64,000 nucleotides of DNA from Ruegeria atlantica (GTDB lineage: Bacteria; Pseudomonadota; Alphaproteobacteria; Rhodobacterales; Rhodobacteraceae), in assembly GCF_013033965.1 (NCBI RefSeq), contig NZ_WQFE01000004.1:248001-312000 (forward strand), read 5' to 3'. Both the position numbers and the translations under genes were made by a program. How positions within the stretch are numbered: the first letter of the stretch is position 1; each line of letters begins with the position of its first letter. Below are positions 32,217-41,424 of the stretch, piece after piece. Below the pieces are notes generated by a model. It was not told where the DNA came from. It saw only the letters and a list, made by a program, of their open reading frames with translations, and did not search any database.

Positions 32217-34696
32217 AGACCACCCGTTGAAAGATCGCCCTGGCTGGCATTCGGCCCAACCGTCACGGTGTTGCCCGTCGACGTGGTCACCTGACGGCCC
32301 GAGCTGGCCTCTTCGAACAGTGGCAGGTCGGAACCCATTGCAAATCCACCATCATAGACGCGGTCGATGAAGCCGTCGACGCCATCGCGGAAATACTCGG
32401 CCACAACATAGTCGCCCGATGCATCGGCAGGCAGCCGTGCGCCACTAAAGCGGTCGATCTTGATGAAATGGCCACCTTCTGGCACCTCAAACGGACCACC
32501 ACCGTATTTCTCGACGGCTTTCTCCATAAAGCTCTGGAAAACGGGACCGCACATCGTGCCACCATATGCCCCCCGCCCCATCGGGCGCGGGCGGTCGTAA
32601 CCGATATAGCATCCGGCAACGATGTTAGAAGTAAAGCCGATGAACCACGCATCCTTGGATTCGTTCGTCGTACCCGTCTTGCCCGCAGTCGGCACCGGCA
32701 GGTTGACATGGGCCGACGCGGTACCGCGATCCACGACACCTTTCATCATCGACGTCAGCTGATACGCGGTAATCGCATCCATGACCTGGCTGCGGTTGGT
32801 CTCGATGGTGGGCGACTCATCCGGTTCAATCCAGGCCGAGTTACAATCCAGACATTGCCGGTCGTCATGGCGATAAATCGTCTTGCCGAACCGGTCCTGA
32901 ATACGGTCAACCAGCGTGGGTTCTACCCGCTCGCCGCCATTGGCGAACATCGCGTAAGCCGCCACCATTTTATACAGGGTTGTCTCTTCGGACCCCAATG
33001 AGTTCGCCAGGAATGCACCCATCCGGTCATAGACGCCAAAGCGTTCCGCGTAACCGGCCACGACCGGCATGGTTACCTCTTGCGCAAGACGGATGGTCAT
33101 CAGGTTCCGCGACTGTTCGATCCCGGTGCGCAGCGGCGTTGGACCATAGAACTTGTTCGACGAGTTCTTGGGTCGCCACAGCCCCTGCGGCGTGTTCACT
33201 TCGATCGGGGCGTCCACGACGATGGTCGCAGGGCTGTAACCACTGTCCAGCGCAGCGGCATAGACGAAGGGTTTAAAGCTGGAGCCGGGCTGGCGCTGCG
33301 CCTGCGTGGCGCGGTTGAACACCGAATCCTGATACGAGAACCCGCCCTGCATCGCGAGAACACGGCCCGAGTTCACGTCCATCGCAACAAAGCCGCCCTG
33401 CACTTCGGGCACCTGACGGGCGGACCACTGGCCCTCCTCTCCGGCCATGACCAAAATGACGTCACCGCGCTTAAAGTTCGCCGCAAAATCACCTTGCATC
33501 CATTTGATGTCGGAACGTGGGACGATCCCATCGGCTGGGCCGTTCTCAATCCCCACTGTTAATTGCTGCTCACCGACGTTCATCACCACAGCTGGATACC
33601 ACTGGGTCGGAAGCACCACATCGCGTGGGATCTCCATGATGGACAACGCTTCGCGCCATTGTGTCTCGTCCGCCAGTTTTTCTTCTGGGATGACCTCGCC
33701 TGTTCCGCGCCATTTCCCGCGCGAGCGGTCGTATTTCTGTAGCGCTGTGCGCAGCGCTTTGGCGGCCTCAATCTGCATTTCCTCATCGACCGAGGCACGG
33801 ACGGCAAAGCCGCCGGTAAAGAACTCACCCTCGCCGAAATCCTCGCTCAGCTGGCGGCGGATCTCGTCAGTAAAGTAGTCACGCGGCGGCAGCGCAGTGC
33901 GGAAGCTCTCGAAATCGCCATTCTGGACCGAGCGCAGCGGCTGTTCGACTTCGACCTCATATGTCGCTTGGTCGATATAGCCGTTCTGCTGCATCTCGCG
34001 CAGCACGTAGTTGCGGCGTGCCAGCAACCGGTCTTTTTGACGGACCGGGTGATAATCCGACGGGGCTTTGGGCATCGCCGCCAAAGTTGCGGCTTCATGC
34101 GGTTCAAGCTCTTGCAGAGTTTTGTTGAAATAGGTCTGCGCGGCAGCGGTCACCCCATAGGAGTTCTGGCCCAGAAAGATCTCGTTCATGTAAAGTTCGA
34201 GGATCTGTTCCTTGTCCAGCGTGTCCTCAAGGCGTGTGGCCAGGATGATTTCCTTGATCTTACGTTCGGCGCGACGGTCACCGGAAAGCAGGAAGTTCTT
34301 CATCACCTGCTGCGTAATGGTCGAGGCACCCCGAACATTCTCACCCTTGGACTTCACCGCTTCGACACCGGCGGCAATGATACCGCGCGGGTCATAGCCC
34401 TGATGGGTGTAGAAGTTTTTGTCCTCCGCCGAGATAAACGCCTGCTTCACCAGATCCGGGATCTCCTCGGACGGCGTGAACAGGCGACGTTCCTGCGCGA
34501 ATTCGTCGATCAGCTGGCCTTCGCCCGAATAGATTCGGCTGATCGTGGGCGGCTTATATTGCGCCAGCGATTCATGGCTGGGCAGATCGCGCCCATACAT
34601 CCAGAAGATCGCGCCAACGACCAGCGCGGCCATAAAAATACCCAGGGTCACGAGGCTGAAGATCGCCCCGAAAATCGAAAGAATGAAACGGATCAC
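32210..34696 (-). CDS. mrcA: Penicillin-binding protein 1A (bifunctional transglycosylase-transpeptidase)
   Basis: Class A PBP polymerising and cross-linking peptidoglycan. The 828-aa product has an N-terminal membrane anchor (about residues 7-33). The GT51 glycosyltransferase domain shows ISAEDKNFYTHQGYD with its catalytic Glu and GASTITQQVMKNFLL. The transpeptidase has the nucleophile motif SSFK (QRQPGSSFKPFVYAA), an SRN motif (EQSRNLMTIRLA) and KTGTT (TAGKTGTTNESKDAWF). It lies 95 bp downstream of amiC, the order usual in alphaproteobacteria (amiC-mrcA-prfB), here interrupted by an antisense gene. Confidence 0.95.
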   Translation of the reverse strand: MIRFILSIFGAIFSLVTLGIFMAALVVGAIFWMYGRDLPSHESLAQYKPPTISRIYSGEGQLIDEFAQERRLFTPSEEIPDLVKQAFISAEDKNFYTHQGYDPRGIIAAGVEAVKSKGENVRGASTITQQVMKNFLLSGDRRAERKIKEIILATRLEDTLDKEQILELYMNEIFLGQNSYGVTAAAQTYFNKTLQELEPHEAATLAAMPKAPSDYHPVRQKDRLLARRNYVLREMQQNGYIDQATYEVEVEQPLRSVQNGDFESFRTALPPRDYFTDEIRRQLSEDFGEGEFFTGGFAVRASVDEEMQIEAAKALRTALQKYDRSRGKWRGTGEVIPEEKLADETQWREALSIMEIPRDVVLPTQWYPAVVMNVGEQQLTVGIENGPADGIVPRSDIKWMQGDFAANFKRGDVILVMAGEEGQWSARQVPEVQGGFVAMDVNSGRVLAMQGGFSYQDSVFNRATQAQRQPGSSFKPFVYAAALDSGYSPATIVVDAPIEVNTPQGLWRPKNSSNKFYGPTPLRTGIEQSRNLMTIRLAQEVTMPVVAGYAERFGVYDRMGAFLANSLGSEETTLYKMVAAYAMFANGGERVEPTLVDRIQDRFGKTIYRHDDRQCLDCNSAWIEPDESPTIETNRSQVMDAITAYQLTSMMKGVVDRGTASAHVNLPVPTAGKTGTTNESKDAWFIGFTSNIVAGCYIGYDRPRPMGRGAYGGTMCGPVFQSFMEKAVEKYGGGPFEVPEGGHFIKIDRFSGARLPADASGDYVVAEYFRDGVDGFIDRVYDGGFAMGSDLPLFEEASSGRQVTTSTGNTVTVGPNASQGDLSTGGLY

Positions 34697-34791
34697 GTTA
34701 CTGCCTTTTACTCGCGGTGACGTCTATATAGTGATGGCCCTGCCCCGGGTCAAAACACGATGGCCAATAATAGCCGGTTTACGCCGCAGGG

Positions 34792-36012
34792 TCACTGACC
34801 AATCAGGGATCGTTTTATCAGGTCTTCCTGCCGCCATTTCTTCAACCCATCCACAATGCCCTGCGCCATGCCCACGCGCCATTCCGGGTTTCGGATGTTC
34901 TTCAAATCGCGCGGACTGGACAAAAATCCAAGCTCGACCAGAACTGAAGGGATGTCCGCCGCCTTAAGAACAGAGAATGAGGCCGTGCGGATCGGCCTGC
35001 TGTTCATCGGGCCGCCCTGCTGAGTCATGCCATCGGCCAGCGCCCGAGCCAGCGCGTCAGTTCGGGGCTTGGTTTCCTGCCGGGCGATATCCAGCAATAC
35101 GTCGGCCACTTGATCATCTGCGCCGCTCAGATCAATGCCCGAGATCAGATCACCCCGGTCATGCCTTTCGGCCAGTTTGTCGCTGGCCACGTCCGAGGCT
35201 TCATCGGACAGTGTATACACCGCAGCCCCATGCGCCCGCCCCTCGGAGAGGATATCCGCGTGCAGCGAGATGAACACATCCGCACCCGCGCGATGCGCCA
35301 GCGCAATACGCCGTTCGAGTGAAACGAATTGGTCATCAACGCGCGTCATCACCACTTCGAAGCCGCCGGTCCGCAGCAAATGCTCGCGAAGCTCGCGCGC
35401 GAAGGTCAACATCAAGGTCTTTTCGTCCAAGCCGTCGACCTCGGCCCCCGGATCAATGCCACCATGACCCGGGTCGAGCATGACCCGCAACGCACCTGAT
35501 CCGCCACGGCGCGGTTGGGCCGGGGTTAGCGCAGGCTCTGGCAAATCCCAGCCTTGTTGACGGGGTGCGCCTGCGCCAGCCGCGAATGTATCGAAATCGG
35601 TTCCTTGCAGCAGCAGCGACAGCTGCGCCCCTCCGGTGGCCTCATCAATCCGCATCTCGGCCCGTTCAACGGCCAAAGGCGCGCCAAGATCAAGTACCAA
35701 ACGCGACCAGCCAGGCACATACGCACCGAACTGAACACCGCTGATACGGTCGGTCTGCAAAAAGGTCTCGCGGTCAAGCCCGGTCCAGTCAACCTCCTGG
35801 AAATCCAGAACCATGCGATAGGGGTCTTGCAAGGTGAACACCCGATAAGGCACGCCCTGGCTGAGGCCGAGATCGACACGCACTCCGGCGCGACCTTCGT
35901 CCACAATTCGGCTGTCATCCGGCAACACGCGCGCAAGCGCGCTGAAATCATGCGCCGCAACGGCCGTCGACAGCGCCCAGAACAGCGCTATGGCGTAGAT
36001 GATCCTGCTCAT
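34792..36012 (-). CDS. amiC: N-acetylmuramoyl-L-alanine amidase (AmiC/Amidase_3 type)
   Basis: Zinc amidase that splits stem peptides from glycan during daughter-cell separation. The 406-aa precursor has a Sec signal peptide (ALFWALSTAVAAHD). An N-terminal AMIN domain (about 25-150) targets the septum or envelope. The C-terminal Amidase_3 domain begins MLDPGHGGIDPGAEV, with the first zinc His. Further ligands and catalytic residues are in FISLHADIL and VLVELGFLSSP. It is exported to the periplasm. It is upstream of mrcA on the same strand. Confidence 0.93.
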   Translation of the reverse strand: MSRIIYAIALFWALSTAVAAHDFSALARVLPDDSRIVDEGRAGVRVDLGLSQGVPYRVFTLQDPYRMVLDFQEVDWTGLDRETFLQTDRISGVQFGAYVPGWSRLVLDLGAPLAVERAEMRIDEATGGAQLSLLLQGTDFDTFAAGAGAPRQQGWDLPEPALTPAQPRRGGSGALRVMLDPGHGGIDPGAEVDGLDEKTLMLTFARELREHLLRTGGFEVVMTRVDDQFVSLERRIALAHRAGADVFISLHADILSEGRAHGAAVYTLSDEASDVASDKLAERHDRGDLISGIDLSGADDQVADVLLDIARQETKPRTDALARALADGMTQQGGPMNSRPIRTASFSVLKAADIPSVLVELGFLSSPRDLKNIRNPEWRVGMAQGIVDGLKKWRQEDLIKRSLIGQ

Positions 36013-36078
36013 GGCCTCAAGTTTTCCCGAGATCGTTTGTCCGGCACTCTATCGCATCCGAGGCCCGTTGTGAACGGC

Positions 36079-37242
36079 TCAAGCCTGTTCCGTGATCGCA
36101 CCACGTTCAGCCATAAAGCGATGCAAGCGCCGCAGCCCTTCTTCGATGTCAGGGGTCGAGCGCGCGTATGAGAACCGCAGCGTCACATGACCACGCAGCG
36201 GGTCGAAATCCAGCCCCGGCGTGACAGCCACCCCGGCCTTTTCCAGGATCTCGGCTGCAAAGGCGCGGCTGTCATCCGTCAGGTCCGAGACGTCAGCGTA
36301 GACGTAGAATGCCCCATCCGGCGGCGCGATGTTGGTGAACCCGGCCTTGGGAAGCCCTTCCAGCATCAATTCGCGGTTGCGGCGATAGACATCCAGATTG
36401 GTCTGCAATTCCTCGTTGCAATCCATCGCGGCAAGCGCGGCTACTTGGCTGGCGTGCGGAGCACAGATGAACATGTTCTGGGCGATCCGTTCAACCACGC
36501 GCACTTGATCCTCGGGGACGACCATCCAGCCGACACGCCAGCCGGTCATCGAGAAATACTTGGAGAACGAATTGATCACATAGCACTCATCCGTCAGTTC
36601 CAGCGCAGTGACGGCTTTGGCCTCGTATTCCAGACCGTGATAAATCTCATCGCTAATGAACGAAGCGCCCTGCCCGTGCGCCGCATCAATCAGCGCGCCC
36701 ATTGCCGAATGATCCAGCATGGTGCCGGTGGGATTGGCCGGCGATGCAACCATCAGGCCCTGCAGGTCGAGCGCTGCGAAATCGGATGGAACCGGCTGCA
36801 AACGGTTTTCGGTAGCGGTCGGCAGATCGACCGGCACCAGACTTAACGCCTTCAGAATCTGCCGGTAAGACGGATAGCCCGGCGCACCGATCCCCACGCG
36901 ATCACCACTGTCGAACAGGGCGGTGAAGGCCAGCAGGAACCCTCCGGACGATCCGGGCGTAACCACAACACGTTCGGGGTTCAGGTCAACATTATACCAT
37001 TCGCCATAAAGCCGCGCGATCCGTTGGCGCAGTGCAGGCAGACCCAAAGCCACAGTGTAGCCCAGCGGGCCTTGGTCCATCTCTCTGGCCAGGGCGTGAA
37101 CGGCGCCTTTGGGCGCACCGGTCCCCGGCTGACCAACCTCCATGTGGATGATGTGGCGTCCAGCCTCTTCGGCGCGGCGCGCAGCCTCCATCACGTCCAT
37201 CACGATGAAGGGATCGACCCCGGATCGGGTTGAGTTTCTCAT
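36079..37242 (-). CDS. PLP-dependent aminotransferase, class I/II
   Basis: 387-aa fold-type I aminotransferase. The PLP lysine is in NSFSKYFSMTGWRVGWMV. Cofactor contacts are in VTPGSSGGFLLAFTALFD, ASPANPTGTML and FISDEIYHGLEY, and the substrate-carboxylate Arg in TLRFSYARS. It resembles aspartate/aromatic aminotransferases, but the exact substrate is open. ATG 37242 (MRNSTRSG) is chosen because GGGAG lies 6 nt upstream; ATG 37266 would give eight more residues. It is divergent from the M48 protease gene with only 22 bp between the start codons. Confidence 0.88.
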   Translation of the reverse strand: MRNSTRSGVDPFIVMDVMEAARRAEEAGRHIIHMEVGQPGTGAPKGAVHALAREMDQGPLGYTVALGLPALRQRIARLYGEWYNVDLNPERVVVTPGSSGGFLLAFTALFDSGDRVGIGAPGYPSYRQILKALSLVPVDLPTATENRLQPVPSDFAALDLQGLMVASPANPTGTMLDHSAMGALIDAAHGQGASFISDEIYHGLEYEAKAVTALELTDECYVINSFSKYFSMTGWRVGWMVVPEDQVRVVERIAQNMFICAPHASQVAALAAMDCNEELQTNLDVYRRNRELMLEGLPKAGFTNIAPPDGAFYVYADVSDLTDDSRAFAAEILEKAGVAVTPGLDFDPLRGHVTLRFSYARSTPDIEEGLRRLHRFMAERGAITEQA

Positions 37243-37264
37243 GCCCATCTCCCATGTTGCAGCC

Positions 37265-38626
37265 ATGGCTTTTGAACGCTTATCCAGGCTGGCGTCAATC
37301 CCGGCCCTGTTGCTGATTGCAGTGACATGGATGGGCAGCGCATTCCAGTCCAGCGCTCAAGGCTTGATCCGCGACCCAGATATCGAACACGGGTTGCGCG
37401 AACTGGCCTTTCCCATTCTGCGGGCCGCCGGGTTGAACACCAATCGGGTGAAAATTCTGGTCGTCAACGACCGCACCTTCAACGCCTTTGTCATTGATTA
37501 CAACGCGATCTACCTGAATTACGGACTGATCCTGACCGTCGACAGCCCCGAGATGCTGCAGGCCGTGATTGCACATGAGGCAGCCCATATCGCCAATGGC
37601 CATCTGGCCCGACGGGCCGAGAATCTGCGCGCCACGCAGCGCAAAGCCATGCTGGGCACGGCGCTGGCCCTTGTTGCCGCTGCCGCAGGCGGGGGCGAAG
37701 CCGCAGCGGGAATCGCCATTGGAACAAACGCCTCGGCCCTGCGAGGTTTTCTAGGACATACACGGGCAGAAGAGGCATCGGCCGACCGCAGTTCTGCCAG
37801 CTATCTGCGTGCGGCGGGGATTTCGCCCAGTGGGATGGTCGCCCTGCACCAAAAATTCGCTGGTCAAGAATTGCTGAGCACAGCCAACCAAGATCCCTAT
37901 ATGCGATCCCATCCTACCAGCCGTGAACGCCTGCGCGCTGCTGAGGCCTTTGTGGGAGAGTTCAGCGATAATACTGCACCAAACCCAAACGCCGACTACT
38001 GGTTTGCGCGGGTCAAGGGCAAGCTGTCGGCCTTCCTGCGCTCACCCGGTTGGACCCTGCGCCGGTCCAAGGAAGAAGACGCGCAGGACATTCGCCTGAT
38101 GCGCGAGGCCGCCGCTCATCACCAGAATCGTGATCTGGCCCGCGCGAAGGATGCAATTGAAGGCGCGCTGGAAATCCGGCCCGATGATCCGTTTTACTAC
38201 GAACTCAAGGGCCAAATTCTTCTGGAAAACAGAAGGTTGCCTGACGCTATTAAAGCATATGGGCAGGCGGTTGAAATGGCCCCGAATGATTCGTTGCTTT
38301 TGGCGGGTTACGGGCGCGCTTTGCTGGCCGATGGGCAGACAGCCGATGCCTTGAAGGTCCTTGAAAAGGCGCGCGCACGGGACTATCGCAATGCACGACT
38401 GATGCAGGATCTTGGAATGGCTTACGCCAAGGTCGGGAACAATGGCATGGCCTCGGCTGTGACCGCAGAACGCTATGCCCTGCAAGGCCGATTGGCAGAT
38501 GCAGGTATTCATGCAAAACGCGCCATCGGGCAGTTGCCCGAAGGCTCACCTGGTTGGCAACGGGCACAGGATGTGCTGATTGCCTCGGAACAAGCGAAGA
38601 AGAAAAAGAAAAGGAACCGGAAATGA
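37265..38626 (+). CDS. Periplasmic M48 metalloprotease with TPR repeats (BepA-like)
   Basis: 453-aa exported protease resembling BepA/YfgC, which removes misassembled outer-membrane proteins. The signal peptide (LASIPALLLIAVTWMGSAFQSSAQ) is followed by the M48 domain: HEAAH at 104-108 carries two zinc His and the catalytic Glu, and the RAEEASADRSS helix the third ligand. The C-terminal 170 residues form TPR repeats (ALEIRPDDPFYYELKGQIL, AYGQAVEMAPNDSLLLAGYGRAL), ending in a run of Lys. The ATG 37265 has no clear ribosome site. Its stop overlaps the dsbA-like gene as ATGA, so both act together in envelope protein quality control. Confidence 0.9.
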   Translation: MAFERLSRLASIPALLLIAVTWMGSAFQSSAQGLIRDPDIEHGLRELAFPILRAAGLNTNRVKILVVNDRTFNAFVIDYNAIYLNYGLILTVDSPEMLQAVIAHEAAHIANGHLARRAENLRATQRKAMLGTALALVAAAAGGGEAAAGIAIGTNASALRGFLGHTRAEEASADRSSASYLRAAGISPSGMVALHQKFAGQELLSTANQDPYMRSHPTSRERLRAAEAFVGEFSDNTAPNPNADYWFARVKGKLSAFLRSPGWTLRRSKEEDAQDIRLMREAAAHHQNRDLARAKDAIEGALEIRPDDPFYYELKGQILLENRRLPDAIKAYGQAVEMAPNDSLLLAGYGRALLADGQTADALKVLEKARARDYRNARLMQDLGMAYAKVGNNGMASAVTAERYALQGRLADAGIHAKRAIGQLPEGSPGWQRAQDVLIASEQAKKKKKRNRK

Positions 38627-39381
38627 TCCTCAGACATGCTGCACCCGCCCTTCTGGGGCTTTCCCTGATCGCAGGCCCCGTGCAGGCCCTTGACCTGAGC
38701 ACCATGAGCGACGCCGAACGTGAGCAGTTCGGTGTCCAGGTGCGCGAATACCTTCTGGAAAATCCCGAAGTGATCATCGAAGCGATCAACATTCTTGAAC
38801 AGCGCAACGCCGCCGCCGAAGCCGCCGCAGACAAGGATCTGGTCGCGGCCAACGCGGACGAGCTGTTCAACGACGGCTATAGCTGGGTTGGCGGCAACCC
38901 CGATGGCGACATCACTCTGGTCGAGTTCATGGATTACCGCTGCGGCTATTGCCGCCGCGCCGTGCCCGAAGTCGCAAGTCTGCTTGCCGAAGACGGCAAC
39001 ATCCGCCTTGTGATCAAGGAATTCCCGATCCTGGGCGACGCCTCGGTTCTGTCGTCGCGTTTTGCGGTTGCGACCAAACATGTCGCAGGGGATGATGCCT
39101 ATAAACAAGTCCATGACGCACTGCTGGAATTCACTGGTGAGCCGTCTGAGGTTTCATTGCGCCGAATTTCGGACGGCCTGGGTTTGGACAGCGATGCTAT
39201 CGTCGCGGCCATGGACAGCGAGCAGGTTACTGAAGAAATCAGTCGGACCCGCGCATTGGCGCAACGTATGCAAATCTCGGGTACACCTTCGTTTGTTCTG
39301 GGCACAGAAATGCTGCGCGGCTTCCTGCCCGCTGACCAGATGCAACAGATCGCTGATGGCGTGCGGGCCGAACAAGGTTAA
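38623..39381 (+). CDS. DsbA-family thiol-disulfide oxidoreductase
   Basis: 252-aa exported thioredoxin-fold protein. The signal peptide (LLGLSLIAGPVQAL) is followed by a helical segment with the motif VREYLLENPEVIIEAINIL (Com1/ScsC-like N-terminal extension), the active site Cys107-Gly-Tyr-Cys110 (MDYRCGYCRRA), and the cis-Pro loop SGTPSFVLG. It is similar to periplasmic DsbA/ScsC proteins that oxidise or isomerise disulfides. It overlaps the upstream M48-TPR gene by 4 bp. A GC hairpin follows the stop. Confidence 0.9.
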   Translation: MILRHAAPALLGLSLIAGPVQALDLSTMSDAEREQFGVQVREYLLENPEVIIEAINILEQRNAAAEAAADKDLVAANADELFNDGYSWVGGNPDGDITLVEFMDYRCGYCRRAVPEVASLLAEDGNIRLVIKEFPILGDASVLSSRFAVATKHVAGDDAYKQVHDALLEFTGEPSEVSLRRISDGLGLDSDAIVAAMDSEQVTEEISRTRALAQRMQISGTPSFVLGTEMLRGFLPADQMQQIADGVRAEQG

Positions 39382-39388
39382 TGCGGCA

Positions 39389-39405
39389 GGGCGGCAGGGC
39401 CGCCC
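39389..39405 (+). terminator. GC hairpin after the DsbA-family gene
   Basis: GGGCGGC-AGG-GCCGCCC, a perfect 7-bp stem 8 nt past the stop codon, without a T-run. Confidence 0.5.
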
Positions 39406-39439
39406 TCTGCTCGCATCGCCAGTCGGGCGCAGATTGCAT

Positions 39440-39537
39440 AGGCGAACAGCCCTTGGATTGAATGCGCTTCTTGTGAAAACAGGCAAAAAATGCCTGTAGG
39501 CCGATTTACCCTCTTTTCACAGGCCACAAGTTCGCCT
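39440..39537. other. Nested inverted repeats, candidate structured RNA or control element
   Basis: Three concentric arm pairs lie in a 98-nt gene-free stretch. AGGCGAAC (39440-39447) pairs with GTTCGCCT (39530-39537). TGTGAAAA (39472-39479) pairs with TTTTCACA (39514-39521). ACAGGCA (39479-39485) pairs with TGCCTGT (39491-39497) around an A5 loop. All arms are perfect; the middle and inner stems share one base at 39479. The element ends 65 nt before the CHAP lipoprotein start and could be its 5' leader. Confidence 0.55.
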
Positions 39538-39602
39538 TAGAACTTCATTACCACTCAAACCGGCAATGAAGTTTCTTGGATATCTGCGTCAACAAAACGG
39601 AT

Positions 39603-40136
39603 ATGATTTGTCCACGCCTGCCCGGCATCGCCCGCGTTGCGATTGCGCTGGCGCTTTTCGTTCTTTTCTCTGCCTGCGCTCAGAATCCGAACGACACTGA
39701 TCTTGATCCGGAACGTCAGGCAATGGCGCTGCAAGAGGTCTCAAAGAAACAAGCCCGTGGGCAAAGAGTGTGGTGCGTGCCCTACGCACGCAACCTCAGC
39801 GGCATTGAAATTCGCGGCAACGCCAAAGACTGGTGGGGGAAGGCGCGCAATGTCTTTGACCGCGGCAATGAACCGGTTGTCGGTGCGGTGATGTCATTTC
39901 GGGCAACCCGGGGAATGCCCCTTGGCCACGTGGCTGTCGTGTCCGACGTTGTCACCGAGAGGGAAGTCATCGTGAACCACGCCAACTGGCACCGCAACAA
40001 GGTATCGTTAAAAATGGGCGTTAAGGACGTATCAAAAAACAACGATTGGACGTTAGTGAGGGTCGAAACTCATCCCGGTCGCTATGGTAGTTTCTACCCA
40101 GTAAACGGGTTCATATATCCAAACTTTATCGAGTAA
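39603..40136 (+). CDS. CHAP-domain lipoprotein (putative cysteine amidohydrolase)
   Basis: 177-aa lipoprotein: the hydrophobic signal IARVAIALALFVLFSAC ends in a lipobox with Cys25. The mature part is a CHAP/NlpC-like domain with the catalytic Cys58 (RVWCVPYARNLSGI) and His109 (MPLGHVAVVSDVV), and a polar VNHANWH segment as the likely third position. CHAP enzymes cut peptidoglycan peptides or other amides, here presumably in the periplasm. ATG 39603 is preferred over TTG 39576. It is a single gene preceded by the nested inverted repeats. Confidence 0.82.
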   Translation: MICPRLPGIARVAIALALFVLFSACAQNPNDTDLDPERQAMALQEVSKKQARGQRVWCVPYARNLSGIEIRGNAKDWWGKARNVFDRGNEPVVGAVMSFRATRGMPLGHVAVVSDVVTEREVIVNHANWHRNKVSLKMGVKDVSKNNDWTLVRVETHPGRYGSFYPVNGFIYPNFIE

Positions 40137-40231
40137 CTCTGTTTCCGATTGCGTCTGCTTCAGACCGTGCAAACCGACCACTTTGCAACCGAGGCGTTTT
40201 TCGGATCATCTGCGTTAGTGTCTTTGCGAGC

Positions 40232-41353
40232 TTACTCTGCCGCCTCAGCTGCAGCATCCAACTCGGCGGCCTTCTTCTCGACCTCATCAACGATGTGATC
40301 GATCATCTGATCGTTCGACATCTTGTGGCTGGCCTTGCCTGCCAGATAAACCATTCCGGATCCCGCCCCACCGCCGGTAAAGCCCACATCGGTCATAAGC
40401 GCCTCACCCGGGCCGTTAACCACGCAGCCGATGATAGACAGGCTCATCGGCGTTTTGATGTGTTCCAGCCGCTGCTCCAGCGCCTCGACCGTCTTGATCA
40501 CGTCAAAACCCTGCCGCGCGCAGGACGGGCAGGATATGATGTTGACGCCACGATGGCGCAAGCCCAGAGATTTCAGGATCTCATAGCCCACCTTTACTTC
40601 TTCAACCGGGTCGGCAGAGAGGCTGACACGGATCGTGTCTCCGATGCCCATCCACAGCAGGTTGCCCAAACCGATAGCGGATTTGATGGTGCCGGATACC
40701 AGCCCCCCCGCCTCAGTGATACCAAGGTGGATTGGCGCGTCCGTGGCCTCGGCAATGCCCTGATAGGCCGCAGCCGACAGAAAGACGTCGCTGGCCTTCA
40801 CGCTGATCTTGAATTCGTGAAAGTCGTTGTCCTGAAGGATGCGAATATGTTCCAGCCCGCTTTCGACCATCGCCTCGGGGCATGGCTCGCCATATTTCTC
40901 AAGCAGGTGCTTTTCCAGACTGCCTGCGTTCACGCCGATGCGGATCGAACAATTGTGGTCGCGTGCCGCCTTGATGACTTCCTTTACGCGCTTTTCATCG
41001 CCGATATTGCCCGGGTTGATCCGCAGGCATGCAGCGCCTGCCTCTGCCGCTTCGATACCCCTGCGGTAGTGAAAGTGAATGTCGGCTACGATGGGAACCG
41101 GGCTTTCGCGCACGATCTCTTTCAACGCCTTTGATGACGCCTCATCCGGGACGGACACGCGCACGATATCGGCACCAGCCTCTGCCGCAGCCTGAACCTG
41201 CGCCACAGTCCCGGCAACATCCGTTGTCAGAGTGTTGGTCATCGTCTGAACAGCGATGGGCGCGTCGCCCCCGACCGGAACATTCCCGACCATGATCTGA
41301 CGGGATTTGCGGCGATAGATGTTTCGCCATGGGCGGACGTGATTGAGGGACAT
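40232..41353 (-). CDS. ispG: 4-hydroxy-3-methylbut-2-en-1-yl diphosphate synthase
   Basis: IspG (GcpE) makes HMBPP from MEcPP in the non-mevalonate isoprenoid pathway, using a [4Fe-4S] cluster. The 373-aa protein shows [12 protein letters not shown] and [16 protein letters not shown] in the TIM-barrel, and the cluster ligands in [14 protein letters not shown] and [12 protein letters not shown], followed by the conserved Glu. The C-terminus has an acidic Ala/Glu tail. It lies 71 bp downstream of rodZ on the same strand, a linkage seen in many bacteria. Confidence 0.95.
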   Translation of the reverse strand: MSLNHVRPWRNIYRRKSRQIMVGNVPVGGDAPIAVQTMTNTLTTDVAGTVAQVQAAAEAGADIVRVSVPDEASSKALKEIVRESPVPIVADIHFHYRRGIEAAEAGAACLRINPGNIGDEKRVKEVIKAARDHNCSIRIGVNAGSLEKHLLEKYGEPCPEAMVESGLEHIRILQDNDFHEFKISVKASDVFLSAAAYQGIAEATDAPIHLGITEAGGLVSGTIKSAIGLGNLLWMGIGDTIRVSLSADPVEEVKVGYEILKSLGLRHRGVNIISCPSCARQGFDVIKTVEALEQRLEHIKTPMSLSIIGCVVNGPGEALMTDVGFTGGGAGSGMVYLAGKASHKMSNDQMIDHIVDEVEKKAAELDAAAEAAE

Positions 41354-41424
41354 ATGGACGGGTCCAAAACAGACTGAGTTGCGTCTTTAAATAGTCCGCC
41401 TACCCGCGCACCGCAATGGCCAGA

